Source: an uncultured Lachnospiraceae bacterium (GTDB lineage: Bacteria > Bacillota > Clostridia > Lachnospirales > Lachnospiraceae). Taken from it: a DNA stretch of 64,000 nt. A program made the translations under genes and the position numbers. A model generated the notes under the pieces. It was not told the DNA's origin. It saw only the letters and a program-made list of their open reading frames with translations, and made no database searches. Positions 1 to 8,306 of the stretch are shown here, piece after piece. Within the stretch, counting starts at the first letter, position 1, and every line of letters begins with the position of its first letter. The stretch covers positions 1 to 64,000 of the forward strand of contig URRW01000008.1 of the NCBI GenBank assembly GCA_900550285.1, written 5' to 3'.

Positions 1-218
1 GCCGCAACGGTTATTTATTATAACTCATTGTTTCGTGGCTGTCAAGCACTTTTTTTGAACTTTTTCAAAGCTCAGTTGCTCTTCAAATGCCGCAACGGTT
101 ATTTATTTTATCAGAACCGTTTGCTTTTGTCAAGCACTTTTTTCTTCTTTTTTGAAGGAGCTTTCGCTGTGTCCTCAGCGGTAAGGCTTATTATAGAGCA
201 CACTTTTCTAATTGTCAA
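1..218 (-). promoter_or_regulatory. Three tandem consensus promoters reading off the left edge (probable rrn promoters)
   Basis: On the minus strand three promoters with ideal spacing lie in a row. The first has TTGACA at 213-218 and TATAAT at 190-195. The second has TTGACA at 128-133 and TAAAAT at 105-110. The third has TTGACA at 40-45 and TATAAT at 17-22. All spacers are 17 nt. The last two sit in an imperfect 88-bp direct duplication: GCCGCAACGGTTATTTATT occurs at 1-19 and again from 89, and GTCAAGCAC is repeated as well. Stacked perfect promoters with identical start-site sequence are typical of rRNA operons in Firmicutes, so a 16S gene probably lies just left of the window. That identity is inference; the promoters are seen directly. 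Confidence 0.8.
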
Positions 219-287
219 CATCTTTTTTTCATTTTTTTTACAAATGTGCAGCAGTTCAGCCCGAGCCCATCCGCAATGGGCTGAAGG

Positions 288-764
288 TCAGACCAATCCC
301 GCCATCCAGTAGACTACCTGATTCATGCGGTACAGCTTTGTCAGGATCTCACTCTGCATCGTCCACGCTGCGATCTGCGAGCCAAACACACCCGTATCAA
401 AGCTTCCGATCACAATATAGACGATCCACAGCCCAACCACTGCCTCCATCGCCCCAAATGCCATTCCGAGCAGGCGGTCTGCAAAACGGAATACCGGAAG
501 ATCCGCTATAGCGGAAAGGGATTTAAAGATCAGGCTTATGAGACGCGCTGCCAGCCCCGCGATCAGGATCGCGATCACAAACAGCACGATATTTCTGGTA
601 TTGTTTTCTTTTACACTTGTATATAGAAGGATTGCGAGCGCAATCACAAGCATGGTAAGGACGAGGGAAAAAAGCATGCGCACCTCGTCCACCATCCCTT
701 TTTTCAGTCCTGCATATCCCCTCCAAAGGGCAATGAGGATCACGATGATCAATAATATATTCAT
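288..764 (-). CDS. CvpA family membrane protein
   Basis: A 158-residue hydrophobic protein with about four membrane segments (near residues 1-20, 30-50, 60-82 and 105-125). The N-terminal pattern, a short helix then a charged 'RGYAGLKKGMVDEV' stretch, matches the CvpA/colicin V production family, whose members are inner-membrane proteins of poorly defined role, often tied to envelope stress or division. The ATG follows an AAGGCGG ribosome site. It lies 10 nt after the DUF5711 gene and is likely cotranscribed with it. It ends just before the promoter array at the left edge. Confidence 0.75.
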   Translation of the reverse strand: MNILLIIVILIALWRGYAGLKKGMVDEVRMLFSLVLTMLVIALAILLYTSVKENNTRNIVLFVIAILIAGLAARLISLIFKSLSAIADLPVFRFADRLLGMAFGAMEAVVGLWIVYIVIGSFDTGVFGSQIAAWTMQSEILTKLYRMNQVVYWMAGLV

Positions 765-774
765 TTTTTCCGCC

Positions 775-1971
775 TTATTTCATTTCAATAATATCCATTC
801 CGTCCACTGTTACCGCCAGAAAACGGTTGCCTCCAAGCGGTTTCAAAAGCTGCGTCTGTTCCGGGATGCTCCCTTCATATTTCTGCTTGCCGTGCAGCGT
901 CCAGATCAGGCACTCCGCTTCATTATAAATGATAAGCTCATCCCCGGAAATCAGGATGTCCCGGTATTCCATATTAAAGGGCTGCGATAAAACAAGCTCT
1001 CCATTCATATTATAAATGTCGATCCGGTATTTTCCGGCTCCCTGCGCCCCGTCGAACACAAATCCCACATGCGTCCCGTCATATCTTACGTCCCGGATCT
1101 CTTCCTGAATAAAATTCTGGGATACGTTTTTGGGGATCTCGCTTCCTTCATAGATCATAAACTGGTTGTTCGCCACAGAGACGGCTGTTTCCGCATTGTT
1201 AAATACCGCAAAGGGCACGACGCTGTCCGCATATTCATAGGAGCTGACCATCGTATCCGTATAATTTTGCCCCACTTCCCCGAAATTATAGAAGCTCACA
1301 ACAGACTTCATGCTCCCGCTTTCCGCTTTTAAATAAGAAACGAGCATCAGCCGCCCGTTATCAGACAAAGAAATTTCCACCGGATAGCCCGATTTCTGCA
1401 TGGTTGTCTTGATCCCGACGGCTTTTTCCCCGGAAGGATTGTATACGTTGATCCAAGTTACGTCGCCGTCCTCCAAAACTGCCGCCACAACTCCGTTTGC
1501 GGATACCGCCAGATTTTTGATGGGCAGGTTCGTGTCGATCTGTACCGCAGCACCTTCCGGGCTGATATTATAGATCAGATTGCCGTTATAATCCCCGACT
1601 GCCACCCATCCCGAACGCGCCGCCACCTTCGGCGCCTGCATATCATAGGTCTGGTTCCACATGGCGTTCCCTTTGTAGTCCGTATAGCTTATGCCGTCCT
1701 TACTGTATGTCACAAATCCGTTCAGATGCGGAAAAAGCTCGCTTCCCTCCGTGTGCTTGCGCTCCGTTTCGGTAACGACCGCATACCCGGTATAGGTCTG
1801 GTTTTTCAGCAAAAAAAATGCCGTCCCGCACATTACCGTCAGAACCGCCGCAATGCTCACGACGCGGATCGTCATTTTCATCCTGTGCGCCCGGATCTGC
1901 TGTTTTAAGCCCTCCGCTTTGGACGCTTCCTTTTTTTCTTTTTTCGGCAGGTATTCCCTGATATTTGTCAT
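775..1971 (-). CDS. DUF5711-type membrane-anchored beta-propeller-like protein
   Basis: A 398-residue protein. The ATG at 1971 is preferred over an upstream in-frame codon because it follows GAGGAAAAG at proper spacing. A basic cytoplasmic N-terminus (KKEKKEASK) leads to one membrane segment near residues 35-55, followed by a large beta-rich extracytoplasmic part. The short repeated blades ('YTDYKGNAMW', 'VGDYNGNLIYNIS', 'IYEGSEIPKN') resemble a WD/PQQ-like propeller. This matches the Lachnospiraceae family I know as DUF5711, without known function. It is followed closely by cvpA. Confidence 0.65.
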   Translation of the reverse strand: MTNIREYLPKKEKKEASKAEGLKQQIRAHRMKMTIRVVSIAAVLTVMCGTAFFLLKNQTYTGYAVVTETERKHTEGSELFPHLNGFVTYSKDGISYTDYKGNAMWNQTYDMQAPKVAARSGWVAVGDYNGNLIYNISPEGAAVQIDTNLPIKNLAVSANGVVAAVLEDGDVTWINVYNPSGEKAVGIKTTMQKSGYPVEISLSDNGRLMLVSYLKAESGSMKSVVSFYNFGEVGQNYTDTMVSSYEYADSVVPFAVFNNAETAVSVANNQFMIYEGSEIPKNVSQNFIQEEIRDVRYDGTHVGFVFDGAQGAGKYRIDIYNMNGELVLSQPFNMEYRDILISGDELIIYNEAECLIWTLHGKQKYEGSIPEQTQLLKPLGGNRFLAVTVDGMDIIEMK

Positions 1972-2010
1972 ATTCTTTTCCTCATAAAAAAGTGTGCGCC
2001 AAGGCGCGCG

Positions 2011-2070
2011 AGTGCGCATAATTATGTTTTTTTATTCGACAGGAAAGGAACTTTCCTATCGAATAAAAAA
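2011..2070 (-). repeat. Palindromic intergenic element, copy 1
   Basis: Read on the minus strand, a T-run is followed by ATTCGATAGGAAAG, a TTC-centred loop, CTTTCCTGTCGAAT, an A-run and then ATTATGCGCAC. The arms pair over about 14 bp. Nearly the same composite occurs at 25687-25747 and 55503-55559, always directly after the U-tract of a hairpin terminator. Here it separates the terminator of the LysM gene from the DUF5711 gene. Confidence 0.75.
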
Positions 2071-2112
2071 CACGGGCACGAACGGATCTTTTTGACAGAC
2101 CGATTCATGCCC
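2071..2112 (-). terminator. Rho-independent terminator after the LysM gene
   Basis: On the minus strand GGGCATGAA and an imperfect CGGTC arm pair with GATCCG and TTCGTGCCC across a short loop, followed by GTGTTTTTT. It lies 25 nt downstream of the LysM gene. A TATAAT with an extended TG (minus strand, 2116-2121) sits immediately upstream of the hairpin, so any transcript starting there would meet the terminator at once. Confidence 0.65.
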
Positions 2113-2136
2113 CTCATTATATCATACTCTTTTTGC

Positions 2137-3459
2137 CTAAGGTAGCAAAATATTTTGTCCCGGTGTGATCCTGTCCGGATCCTCTATCCCGTTTAAATCG
2201 CAGATTTTGCTCACATAGGATGCGTTCCCATAAAAACGGCGGGCGATCCTTGCCAGGCTGTCGCCCTTCTGCACCGTGTATTTTTCCTGAGAATCCGGAT
2301 TTACCGGTTCCGGCTGCCGCGTCGTTTTCGCTTCCGGTTCCGGCTCGGATTCCGCCGATGCAGTTTCGGGCGGCGCAGCTACTGTATCTGACGCTGTCGC
2401 CGTATCTGACGCTGCTTCCGTGTCCGATGCTGTCGGCGTATCCGATGCAGCTGACATATCTGACACTGCTGTTGCATCTGATGCCGCTTCCGTATCCGAT
2501 GCTGTCGGCGTATCCGATGCTGCTTCTGCATCTGACGCCGCTTCCGCATCTGACGCTGCTTCTGCATCCGCCGCAGCGTCCTCCCCGATCAGCCACCGGA
2601 TTTCCCCGTCCGCCTGCACCGGAATGTCCTCTGCATATTCCGTTTCCTCCAAAACCGGCTCCTTTGCCGCCGTTTCTTCCGGCTCTGCCTGTTTTACGGC
2701 TTCCTCCACGATCAGCCCTGCGCCGTCCTTTTTATCCGTCCGCTCCGACGTGTCCGCAAAAATCTGCGCCGCCCGGTCCGGATCGCGCTTTACCGACGCA
2801 AGCCCCGTTGCGGCAAGGATCAGAAGAAGCGCGGCGCATCCTATCCTGCATACTCCCGCCAGCGTCGCCCTGCTGCCCGCCGGACGTTTTGGCGCAGGCT
2901 TTTTAAGCGCTGCGGCATTTGCCCGCAGGTAGCGCTTCCGAAGCGCCCGCCCCGCCGTCAGGACATTCGCCTTCCCGCCCGGCGTCCTGACGGGCTTTTC
3001 CTGCGTTTCCGCCTCCTGCCTTCTTTTTTCCCTGCGCAGCTGCACCTCCTCCATGACACGCTCCCGCTCCTTCTGCGCCTGAGCGTCCCTGCTTTCCCGC
3101 TCCGCGATCATATAGGACTGCATGTCCTCATTCTGCTCATAAAAAATAAAATATCCCTGTACCGGGATTTCCCTTCCCTGCACCGTCTTAAACCGGATTT
3201 TGCCGTCTTTTCCCTCGATCTCCCCGATGCGTTCCAGATTTTTAAAATAAGGGAAGCTTCCCCGTTCCCAATCCTGCTTTTTTTCCACGCCGTAGATCAG
3301 ATAATAGGAAATCCCGTCCGTTTCCTCTTTCCTGCCGAATGCCAGACAGACGCTGTCCCTGTACCGCTCCAGAAACGTGTGGACATAGTCCTCCATGTAA
3401 ATTTTCACATGCGCATCCGTCTGCCCGATCTGCATCACATTTTTTGGTATTCCCGCCAT
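2137..3459 (-). CDS. LysM domain protein with Ala-Ser-Asp repeat linker
   Basis: A 440-residue protein. Residues 1-120 form a beta-rich N-terminal domain of unknown identity. A charged coiled region (QKERERVMEEVQLRREKRRQE) follows, then a single membrane segment near residue 205-225. Next comes an acidic linker with about ten six-residue repeats of the type x-x-x-A-S-D (AEAASD, TPTASD, TEAASD). The C-terminal LysM (YTVQKGDSLARIARRFYG...) should bind peptidoglycan. The topology predicts a cytoplasmic N-terminal domain and an external LysM. The ATG follows GGGAGGG. The repeats are encoded by an 18-bp minisatellite, so linker length could vary between strains. Confidence 0.7.
   Translation of the reverse strand: MAGIPKNVMQIGQTDAHVKIYMEDYVHTFLERYRDSVCLAFGRKEETDGISYYLIYGVEKKQDWERGSFPYFKNLERIGEIEGKDGKIRFKTVQGREIPVQGYFIFYEQNEDMQSYMIAERESRDAQAQKERERVMEEVQLRREKRRQEAETQEKPVRTPGGKANVLTAGRALRKRYLRANAAALKKPAPKRPAGSRATLAGVCRIGCAALLLILAATGLASVKRDPDRAAQIFADTSERTDKKDGAGLIVEEAVKQAEPEETAAKEPVLEETEYAEDIPVQADGEIRWLIGEDAAADAEAASDAEAASDAEAASDTPTASDTEAASDATAVSDMSAASDTPTASDTEAASDTATASDTVAAPPETASAESEPEPEAKTTRQPEPVNPDSQEKYTVQKGDSLARIARRFYGNASYVSKICDLNGIEDPDRITPGQNILLP
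2385..2577 (-). repeat. 18-bp coding minisatellite (x-x-x-Ala-Ser-Asp)
   Basis: About ten tandem 18-bp units inside the LysM gene encode hexapeptides such as AEAASD, TPTASD and TEAASD. Neighbouring units such as the repeated TPTASD-TEAASD pair are nearly identical at the DNA level, which suggests recent duplication of blocks. Because units are multiples of three bases, changes in copy number keep the frame open. Confidence 0.8.
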
Positions 3460-3552
3460 TCCCTCGCCCTCCCGTACCTCCGGTTTTTCTTCATCCTAGC
3501 ATACGGGCGCGCAAATTTTTGTCGAAAAGGGCGGCGGCGGAAAAATCGCCGT

Positions 3553-4554
3553 TTATATCAGTTTTTCCTCATGGTCCTCAAATTCCCTGATATGGAAAAC
3601 GGGCAGCCATTCCACCTGCCTGCCCGGTTCAAAACACATCGATGAACACACCCATTCCATCCGCAGCGTGCCGCTTTCTCCCGCAAATACAGTATCTTCT
3701 TTTCCCGGAAGCAGAACACATCCGCACGAGCATACTGCGCACGGCGCAAACGGATCGTCCTTTTCATCAGGAATTTTTCTGGCAGGCTCTCCGTCAGCGC
3801 AGTCCTTCACTGCGATCGTTTCCCCTTCCGGCTCAACCGTGTATCCCATCACGTCAAAATGCCGCGGGTACTCCCATCCGTCCTGCTCTGCGGCCTTTTC
3901 TCCCAACGTCTCGTGCCTGTATTCCCGCACGGTCAGCGTATATATTTTACCGTTTTCCGGGTGGGCAAGCTGCGCCCGGTCCCCTTTTTGATCCGCCGTA
4001 AACCGCCCTCCCGGAGCCAGAGCCGGAAGCGCTTCCATCACAACGGAAAGGCTCCTGATTTCCGGACGCCGTTTTGTGTTCCATCGGAAAAATGCCCGCG
4101 TGACCGTCCAGCCGCAGCCGTCCGAAAGCCCGTAATGCCCCATCGCCGCTTTCGCCTCCTCCATATCCTGAATTTCTTCCAGATACGGCTGATAGCTTAC
4201 GCAACAGCTTTTGGAAAGCGCCAGCTCTTTTCCGTTGCAGAAAATATGCGGCTTAAATCCCAGCGTCAGCGGATTATCCCGCTCCATTCTCAGCACATCT
4301 TCCTTTGACAGCTCCTTTTCCGGATTTCCGGGCAGCTTCCATTTGTCCATAAATGCCCGGAGCGCATCCCTGCCTGCGCCCATGCAGAAATCGACCGCCA
4401 GCCCTTTCCCACAGCAATAAACCGCAGGGATGTGCCATTCATGCCCCGCCCACTCAAATTCCTTATCGAGCCGAAGCTCCTTCCCGGCATGATCCCTGCC
4501 GGAGTGATGCCAAAAGTCGCTCTCAAAAAAGACCTTCCATTGTTGTTTTGCCAT
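3553..4554 (-). CDS. Conserved hypothetical protein, 333 residues
   Basis: I do not recognise a family. The protein is soluble, rich in Trp and Cys, and has no signal peptide or membrane segment. Cys pairs occur at 'VYCCGKG', 'SKSCCVS' and a 'CAVCSCGCV' cluster near residue 275, which could bind metal. The start follows GGGGAGG at good spacing. It sits between the LysM gene and galM on the same strand, about 50 nt after galM. Its function cannot be inferred from context. Confidence 0.6.
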   Translation of the reverse strand: MAKQQWKVFFESDFWHHSGRDHAGKELRLDKEFEWAGHEWHIPAVYCCGKGLAVDFCMGAGRDALRAFMDKWKLPGNPEKELSKEDVLRMERDNPLTLGFKPHIFCNGKELALSKSCCVSYQPYLEEIQDMEEAKAAMGHYGLSDGCGWTVTRAFFRWNTKRRPEIRSLSVVMEALPALAPGGRFTADQKGDRAQLAHPENGKIYTLTVREYRHETLGEKAAEQDGWEYPRHFDVMGYTVEPEGETIAVKDCADGEPARKIPDEKDDPFAPCAVCSCGCVLLPGKEDTVFAGESGTLRMEWVCSSMCFEPGRQVEWLPVFHIREFEDHEEKLI

Positions 4555-4605
4555 AAAGAGCCTCCCCAGGCGCGCCCTTTTGCAGAAATATGCCGTCAGA
4601 CGCGG

Positions 4606-5637
4606 TCAGCCAAACCGGTATTCCGTTACCGTATGATAATGCCTCTCAGGCCCGAACACCGACGAAGGAAACTGCGGTTTGTTCGGCGTATCCGGGAAAA
4701 ACTGCGTCTCCATCGCAAAGCCGCCCCTGTAATCATATGCCTTGCCGTCCTTGCCCTGCTCCGGCTCAAGGAAGTTGCCGGTGTAGAACTGCATACCGGG
4801 CAGATCTGTGTAAACCTCCATCGTCCGGGTTTTATCCGAATTGTGCACGACCGCCACGCGGCGCACGCTTCCATCATAACGGTTCAACACCCAGTTATGG
4901 TCGTAGCCGCCCGCCATTTTGAGCTGCTCAAACTCCTCGCCGATGCGTTCGCCGATCGTATGGGGACGGGTGAAATCCATCGGCGTGCCCTCCGTGCGCA
5001 GCACGTCCCCATAGGGGATCGACGCAGCGTCCGCAGGCGTATAAGCCGAGGCGTCCATCTGTACCTCATGGTTTTCAATCGTTCCGGCGCCCTGGCCGTC
5101 CAAGTTAAAATAACAGTGGTTCGTAATGTTGATGACCGTATCCCTGTCGCTGTCACCGTCATAGGTAATGCGCAGCCCGTTGTCCTCCGTCACCTGATAG
5201 AGCACGGAAAGCTTCTTATTGCCGCCAAAGCCCATCTCGCCGTCTTTGATTTCCAGCGTAAACAGGATGCCGCCGTCCTTTTCCTGCGCCTCCCACACGC
5301 GCTTGTGGGAGCCAAGCTCCTTGTGGCTGTGCAGATTATTCGCGCCGTCGTTGGCGTCCAGTGTATAGGTCACGCCGTTCAACGTATACTGCGCGCCGCC
5401 GATGCGGTTGGCGTTCGGCGCGATCACCGCCCCGAAAAAGCAGCCGTTTACCCGATATTCTTCCAGCGTCTCATAGCCCAGCGCCACATCCTGACAGTTT
5501 CCCATATGATCCGGCGCATAAAGGCGCACGATCAGCGCGCCAAAGTCGCTTACGACCGCCTTCATGCCCCTGCTGTTTTCCAGCGTGTATAAAAATACCT
5601 CTCTGCCGTCCACTGTCCCGAACCGTTCTTTTTTCAT
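4606..5637 (-). CDS. galM: Aldose 1-epimerase (galactose mutarotase)
   Basis: A 343-residue protein interconverting alpha and beta anomers of aldohexoses, feeding the Leloir pathway. The family motifs are present: 'APNANRIGGAQYTLNGVTY', 'NLHSHKELG', 'NITNHCYFNL' with the catalytic-region His, 'GGYDHNWVLN', and 'GMQFYTGNFL' near the C-terminus. The ATG at 5637 is chosen over a longer in-frame extension because it starts the conserved domain and follows AGAGGG. It is separated by about 90 nt from recR upstream. No other galactose genes are close. Confidence 0.92.
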   Translation of the reverse strand: MKKERFGTVDGREVFLYTLENSRGMKAVVSDFGALIVRLYAPDHMGNCQDVALGYETLEEYRVNGCFFGAVIAPNANRIGGAQYTLNGVTYTLDANDGANNLHSHKELGSHKRVWEAQEKDGGILFTLEIKDGEMGFGGNKKLSVLYQVTEDNGLRITYDGDSDRDTVINITNHCYFNLDGQGAGTIENHEVQMDASAYTPADAASIPYGDVLRTEGTPMDFTRPHTIGERIGEEFEQLKMAGGYDHNWVLNRYDGSVRRVAVVHNSDKTRTMEVYTDLPGMQFYTGNFLEPEQGKDGKAYDYRGGFAMETQFFPDTPNKPQFPSSVFGPERHYHTVTEYRFG

Positions 5638-5729
5638 AACCCTCTTGTATTCCTTTCCCAAAAATCCCCAAAACGCCGCCGTCCGGCAAACCCGCCGCCG
5701 GACGCCGCTTTGCCGTGTCAAACCCCCTG

Positions 5730-6326
5730 TTACAGCTCCGTGCGCCCTTCCAACGCGCGCAGAAGCGTTACTTCATCTATGTATTCCAGATCGCCGCCCA
5801 CGGGCACGCCGCTGGCAATCCGCGTCACCCGGATCCCGGTCGGCTTGATGAGCTTGCCGATGTACATCGCCGTCGTCTCGCCCTCCAGGCTGGAATTGGT
5901 CGCGATGATAACCTCCTTTACATCGCCGCCAAGCCGCTCCATCAGCTCTTTTAATTTGATGTCATGCGGCCCGACGCCAAGCATCGGGGAGATCGCCCCG
6001 TGCAGCACATGATAAACGCCTTTGTATTTCGACGTTTTTTCATACGCCGCAAGGTCGCGGCTGTTTTCCACCACCATGATCGTAGAATGATCCCGGTCGG
6101 GATTGCTGCAGATCGGGCACAGCTCATTGTCCGTCAGCGTAAAGCATTCTTTGCAGTAACGGACATTTTTTTTCGCGGAGATCATGGCGTTTGCGATGCG
6201 CTCCACCTTCGCCTCCGGAAGATTGATCAGATGAAACGCCAGCCTCTGCGCCGACTTGCTGCCGATCCCCGGCAGCCCGGAAAGCTCGTCGATCAGCTTA
6301 TTGATATATCCGCTGTAAAGATCCAT
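5730..6326 (-). CDS. recR: Recombination mediator RecR
   Basis: A 198-residue protein of RecFOR repair that helps load RecA at gaps. A helix-hairpin-helix motif (GLPGIGSKSAQRLA, residues 18-31) is followed by a four-Cys zinc site (Cys 58, 61, 70, 73) and a Toprim domain beginning near 'TIMVVENSRD'. The C-terminal 'RIASGVPVGGDLEYIDEVTL' is canonical. Its ATG overlaps the stop of ybaB by one base, so translation is probably coupled. Confidence 0.97.
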   Translation of the reverse strand: MDLYSGYINKLIDELSGLPGIGSKSAQRLAFHLINLPEAKVERIANAMISAKKNVRYCKECFTLTDNELCPICSNPDRDHSTIMVVENSRDLAAYEKTSKYKGVYHVLHGAISPMLGVGPHDIKLKELMERLGGDVKEVIIATNSSLEGETTAMYIGKLIKPTGIRVTRIASGVPVGGDLEYIDEVTLLRALEGRTEL

Positions 6327-6679
6327 CAGAACGGGAAGCCTCCGCCAAGGCCGCCCAGCCCGCCGGTCATTTTGCCCATCAGCTCCTGACTTGCCTCGTC
6401 AGCCTGCTTCATCGCCTCGTTTACCGCAGCGACGATCATATCCTGCAGCATTTCCACATCGTCGGGATCTACCGCTTCTTCGGAAATATTGAGCTTTACA
6501 AGCTCCTTTTTGCCGTTTACGGTCGCTTCAACCGCACCGCCGCCGGATTTTGCCGTAAATTCCTTGATTTCCAGCTCCTTCTGGCCTTCCTCCATCTGAC
6601 GCTGCATGCGCTGCGCCTGCTTCATCAGATTATTCATGTTGCCGGGCATGCCGCCCGGGAATCCACCTCTCTTTGCCAT
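6326..6679 (-). CDS. YbaB/EbfC family nucleoid-associated protein
   Basis: A 117-residue DNA-binding protein of the YbaB family, which forms a tweezer-like dimer. Features are the Gly/Met-rich N-terminus, 'NNLMKQAQRMQRQMEE' helix, the beta-hairpin 'SGGGAVEATVNGKKELVKLNI' and a Gly-rich tail. It lies between dnaX and recR, the standard Firmicute order, 18 nt after dnaX. Confidence 0.95.
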   Translation of the reverse strand: MAKRGGFPGGMPGNMNNLMKQAQRMQRQMEEGQKELEIKEFTAKSGGGAVEATVNGKKELVKLNISEEAVDPDDVEMLQDMIVAAVNEAMKQADEASQELMGKMTGGLGGLGGGFPF

Positions 6680-6697
6680 ATGTTCGTTGTCCTTTCT

Positions 6698-8278
6698 TTA
6701 CTCTTCTTCTATGTCCATATGAATGATCTGCGAAAGATCCACATAAGAACGATCCATTTCCTGCCGGTTCTGGACGCTTCTGACTTCAAGCTCCACCTGC
6801 TTTCCGGCAAAATCCGCCAGCATATTTTCCAGCGCCTCGCGGTTTGCAGGCTCTTTCAGAAAATAGTCCGACGCCAGCCCGTCTTCCAAAACGAGCAAAA
6901 GGCGGTTTTCCCCGCCGAGGCTTAACCGCGCGCCCTTCAGATAGGATTTCATCGGCTGGGGGGCATTGCCGCAAAAGCCTGCCCATCCGCCTACGATCTG
7001 CTTTACGTCATCCGGAACCGCCTTCGGAAGCTCTGCCCTTGGCACAGGGGCTGCCGCCGGCTGTTCTGCTGCTGCCCCTGCCGGAGCTGCGGCAACCGCG
7101 ATCGCGCCGCTTTCGATCTTTTCAAGCGTCTGTTCCAGCCTGCGGATCCTGTCCAGAAGCGCGTCCTCCTTCACTTCCATCTCAGGCCTGCACAGCCGGA
7201 TCAGCGCCGTCTCGATCAGGACGCGCTTTTGCCCCGCATAGCGGATGCGCCCCGAAAGCTCCGAAAAGCAGCGGATGTAGCGCATCACTGCATCCGCCTC
7301 GACCAATTCCGCCTCTTCCCCTAATCTTGCCAGATTTTCACTGGAAATGTCAATCACTTCTTCCGCCGCTGCGCCCGACGTCTTGACAAGGAGCAAATTT
7401 CTCAGATACCAGATAAAATCCGTCACAAACTGCCCCATATCCCTGCCCTGCAGGACGATCTCCTCCAAAACGCCGATGCAGCCCGGCACGTCCCGTGCGA
7501 TCACACAGCGCAGAAGCCGGCTGAATACCGCCGTATCCACCGCGCCCAGCACGTCCAGCACCTTGTCATAGGTCAGCTCCTGCCCGAAATGGAACGCAAG
7601 GCACTGATCCAGAAGGCTCCACGCGTCGCGCATCGCGCCGTCTGCCGCTTTCGCCAGATATTTTAACGCCTTTTCCTCGATCGGAAGCTCCTCGCCCGCA
7701 GCCGCCAGCGCCTCCCGCATCCTCTCCTCGATCTGCTCCACCGTCAGACGCTTGAAGTCATAGCGCTGGCAGCGGGAAAGGATCGTCACCGGAATTTTGT
7801 TCGCCTCCGTGGTCGCCAGAATAAAGATCACATAGGACGGCGGCTCTTCCAGCGTTTTTAAAAGCGCGTTGAACGCCCCTGTGGAGAGCATATGCACCTC
7901 GTCGATGATATACACCCGAAACCGCCCCTGCGTCGGGGAATAGGAAACCTCGTCGATGATCTCCCGGATGTTGTCCACGCCATTGTTGGACGCGGCGTCG
8001 ATCTCCACCACGTTCATGCTCCTGCCCTCTGCGATGGCGCGGCAGGAATCGCATTCCCCGCAGGGGCTTCCGTCTTTTGGATGCTCGCAGTTGACGCTTT
8101 TTGCAAACAGCTTTGCGATGCTCGTCTTACCCGTGCCGCGCGTGCCGCAGAACAGGTAGGCATGACCGATCCGGTCTGCCTTGATCTGATTTCTCAGCGT
8201 TGTAACAATGGCGTCCTGCCCCTTAACCTCTTCAAAACAGGTCGGGCGGAACCGCCGGTACATTGCCGTATAGGACAT
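6698..8278 (-). CDS. dnaX: DNA polymerase III subunits gamma/tau
   Basis: A 526-residue AAA+ clamp-loader subunit. Walker A is GTRGTGKT (residues 45-52), the Cys4 zinc module is 'CEHPKDGSPCGECDSC' (64-79) and Walker B is 'IIDEVH' (124-129). A sensor 'TTEANKIPVTILSRCQR' follows. An Ala/Pro-rich linker near residue 390-410 precedes a tau-like C-terminal domain. It starts 28 nt after pfk and heads dnaX-ybaB-recR. No obvious slippery heptamer was noted; gamma production by frameshift was not tested. Confidence 0.97.
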   Translation of the reverse strand: MSYTAMYRRFRPTCFEEVKGQDAIVTTLRNQIKADRIGHAYLFCGTRGTGKTSIAKLFAKSVNCEHPKDGSPCGECDSCRAIAEGRSMNVVEIDAASNNGVDNIREIIDEVSYSPTQGRFRVYIIDEVHMLSTGAFNALLKTLEEPPSYVIFILATTEANKIPVTILSRCQRYDFKRLTVEQIEERMREALAAAGEELPIEEKALKYLAKAADGAMRDAWSLLDQCLAFHFGQELTYDKVLDVLGAVDTAVFSRLLRCVIARDVPGCIGVLEEIVLQGRDMGQFVTDFIWYLRNLLLVKTSGAAAEEVIDISSENLARLGEEAELVEADAVMRYIRCFSELSGRIRYAGQKRVLIETALIRLCRPEMEVKEDALLDRIRRLEQTLEKIESGAIAVAAAPAGAAAEQPAAAPVPRAELPKAVPDDVKQIVGGWAGFCGNAPQPMKSYLKGARLSLGGENRLLLVLEDGLASDYFLKEPANREALENMLADFAGKQVELEVRSVQNRQEMDRSYVDLSQIIHMDIEEE

Positions 8279-8306
8279 GAAAAAACCTCTGCTTTCTTTT
8301 TCAGAC

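Noticed and set aside
2385..2577. Possible CRISPR-like array
   Set aside because: Units are contiguous 18-mers within a coding frame, with no spacers and no cas genes.
2420..2932. Plus-strand frame with Ser-Asp-Ala repeats
   Set aside because: The 18-bp repeat keeps several frames open; the minus frame continues into LysM and a membrane helix, so it is the real one.
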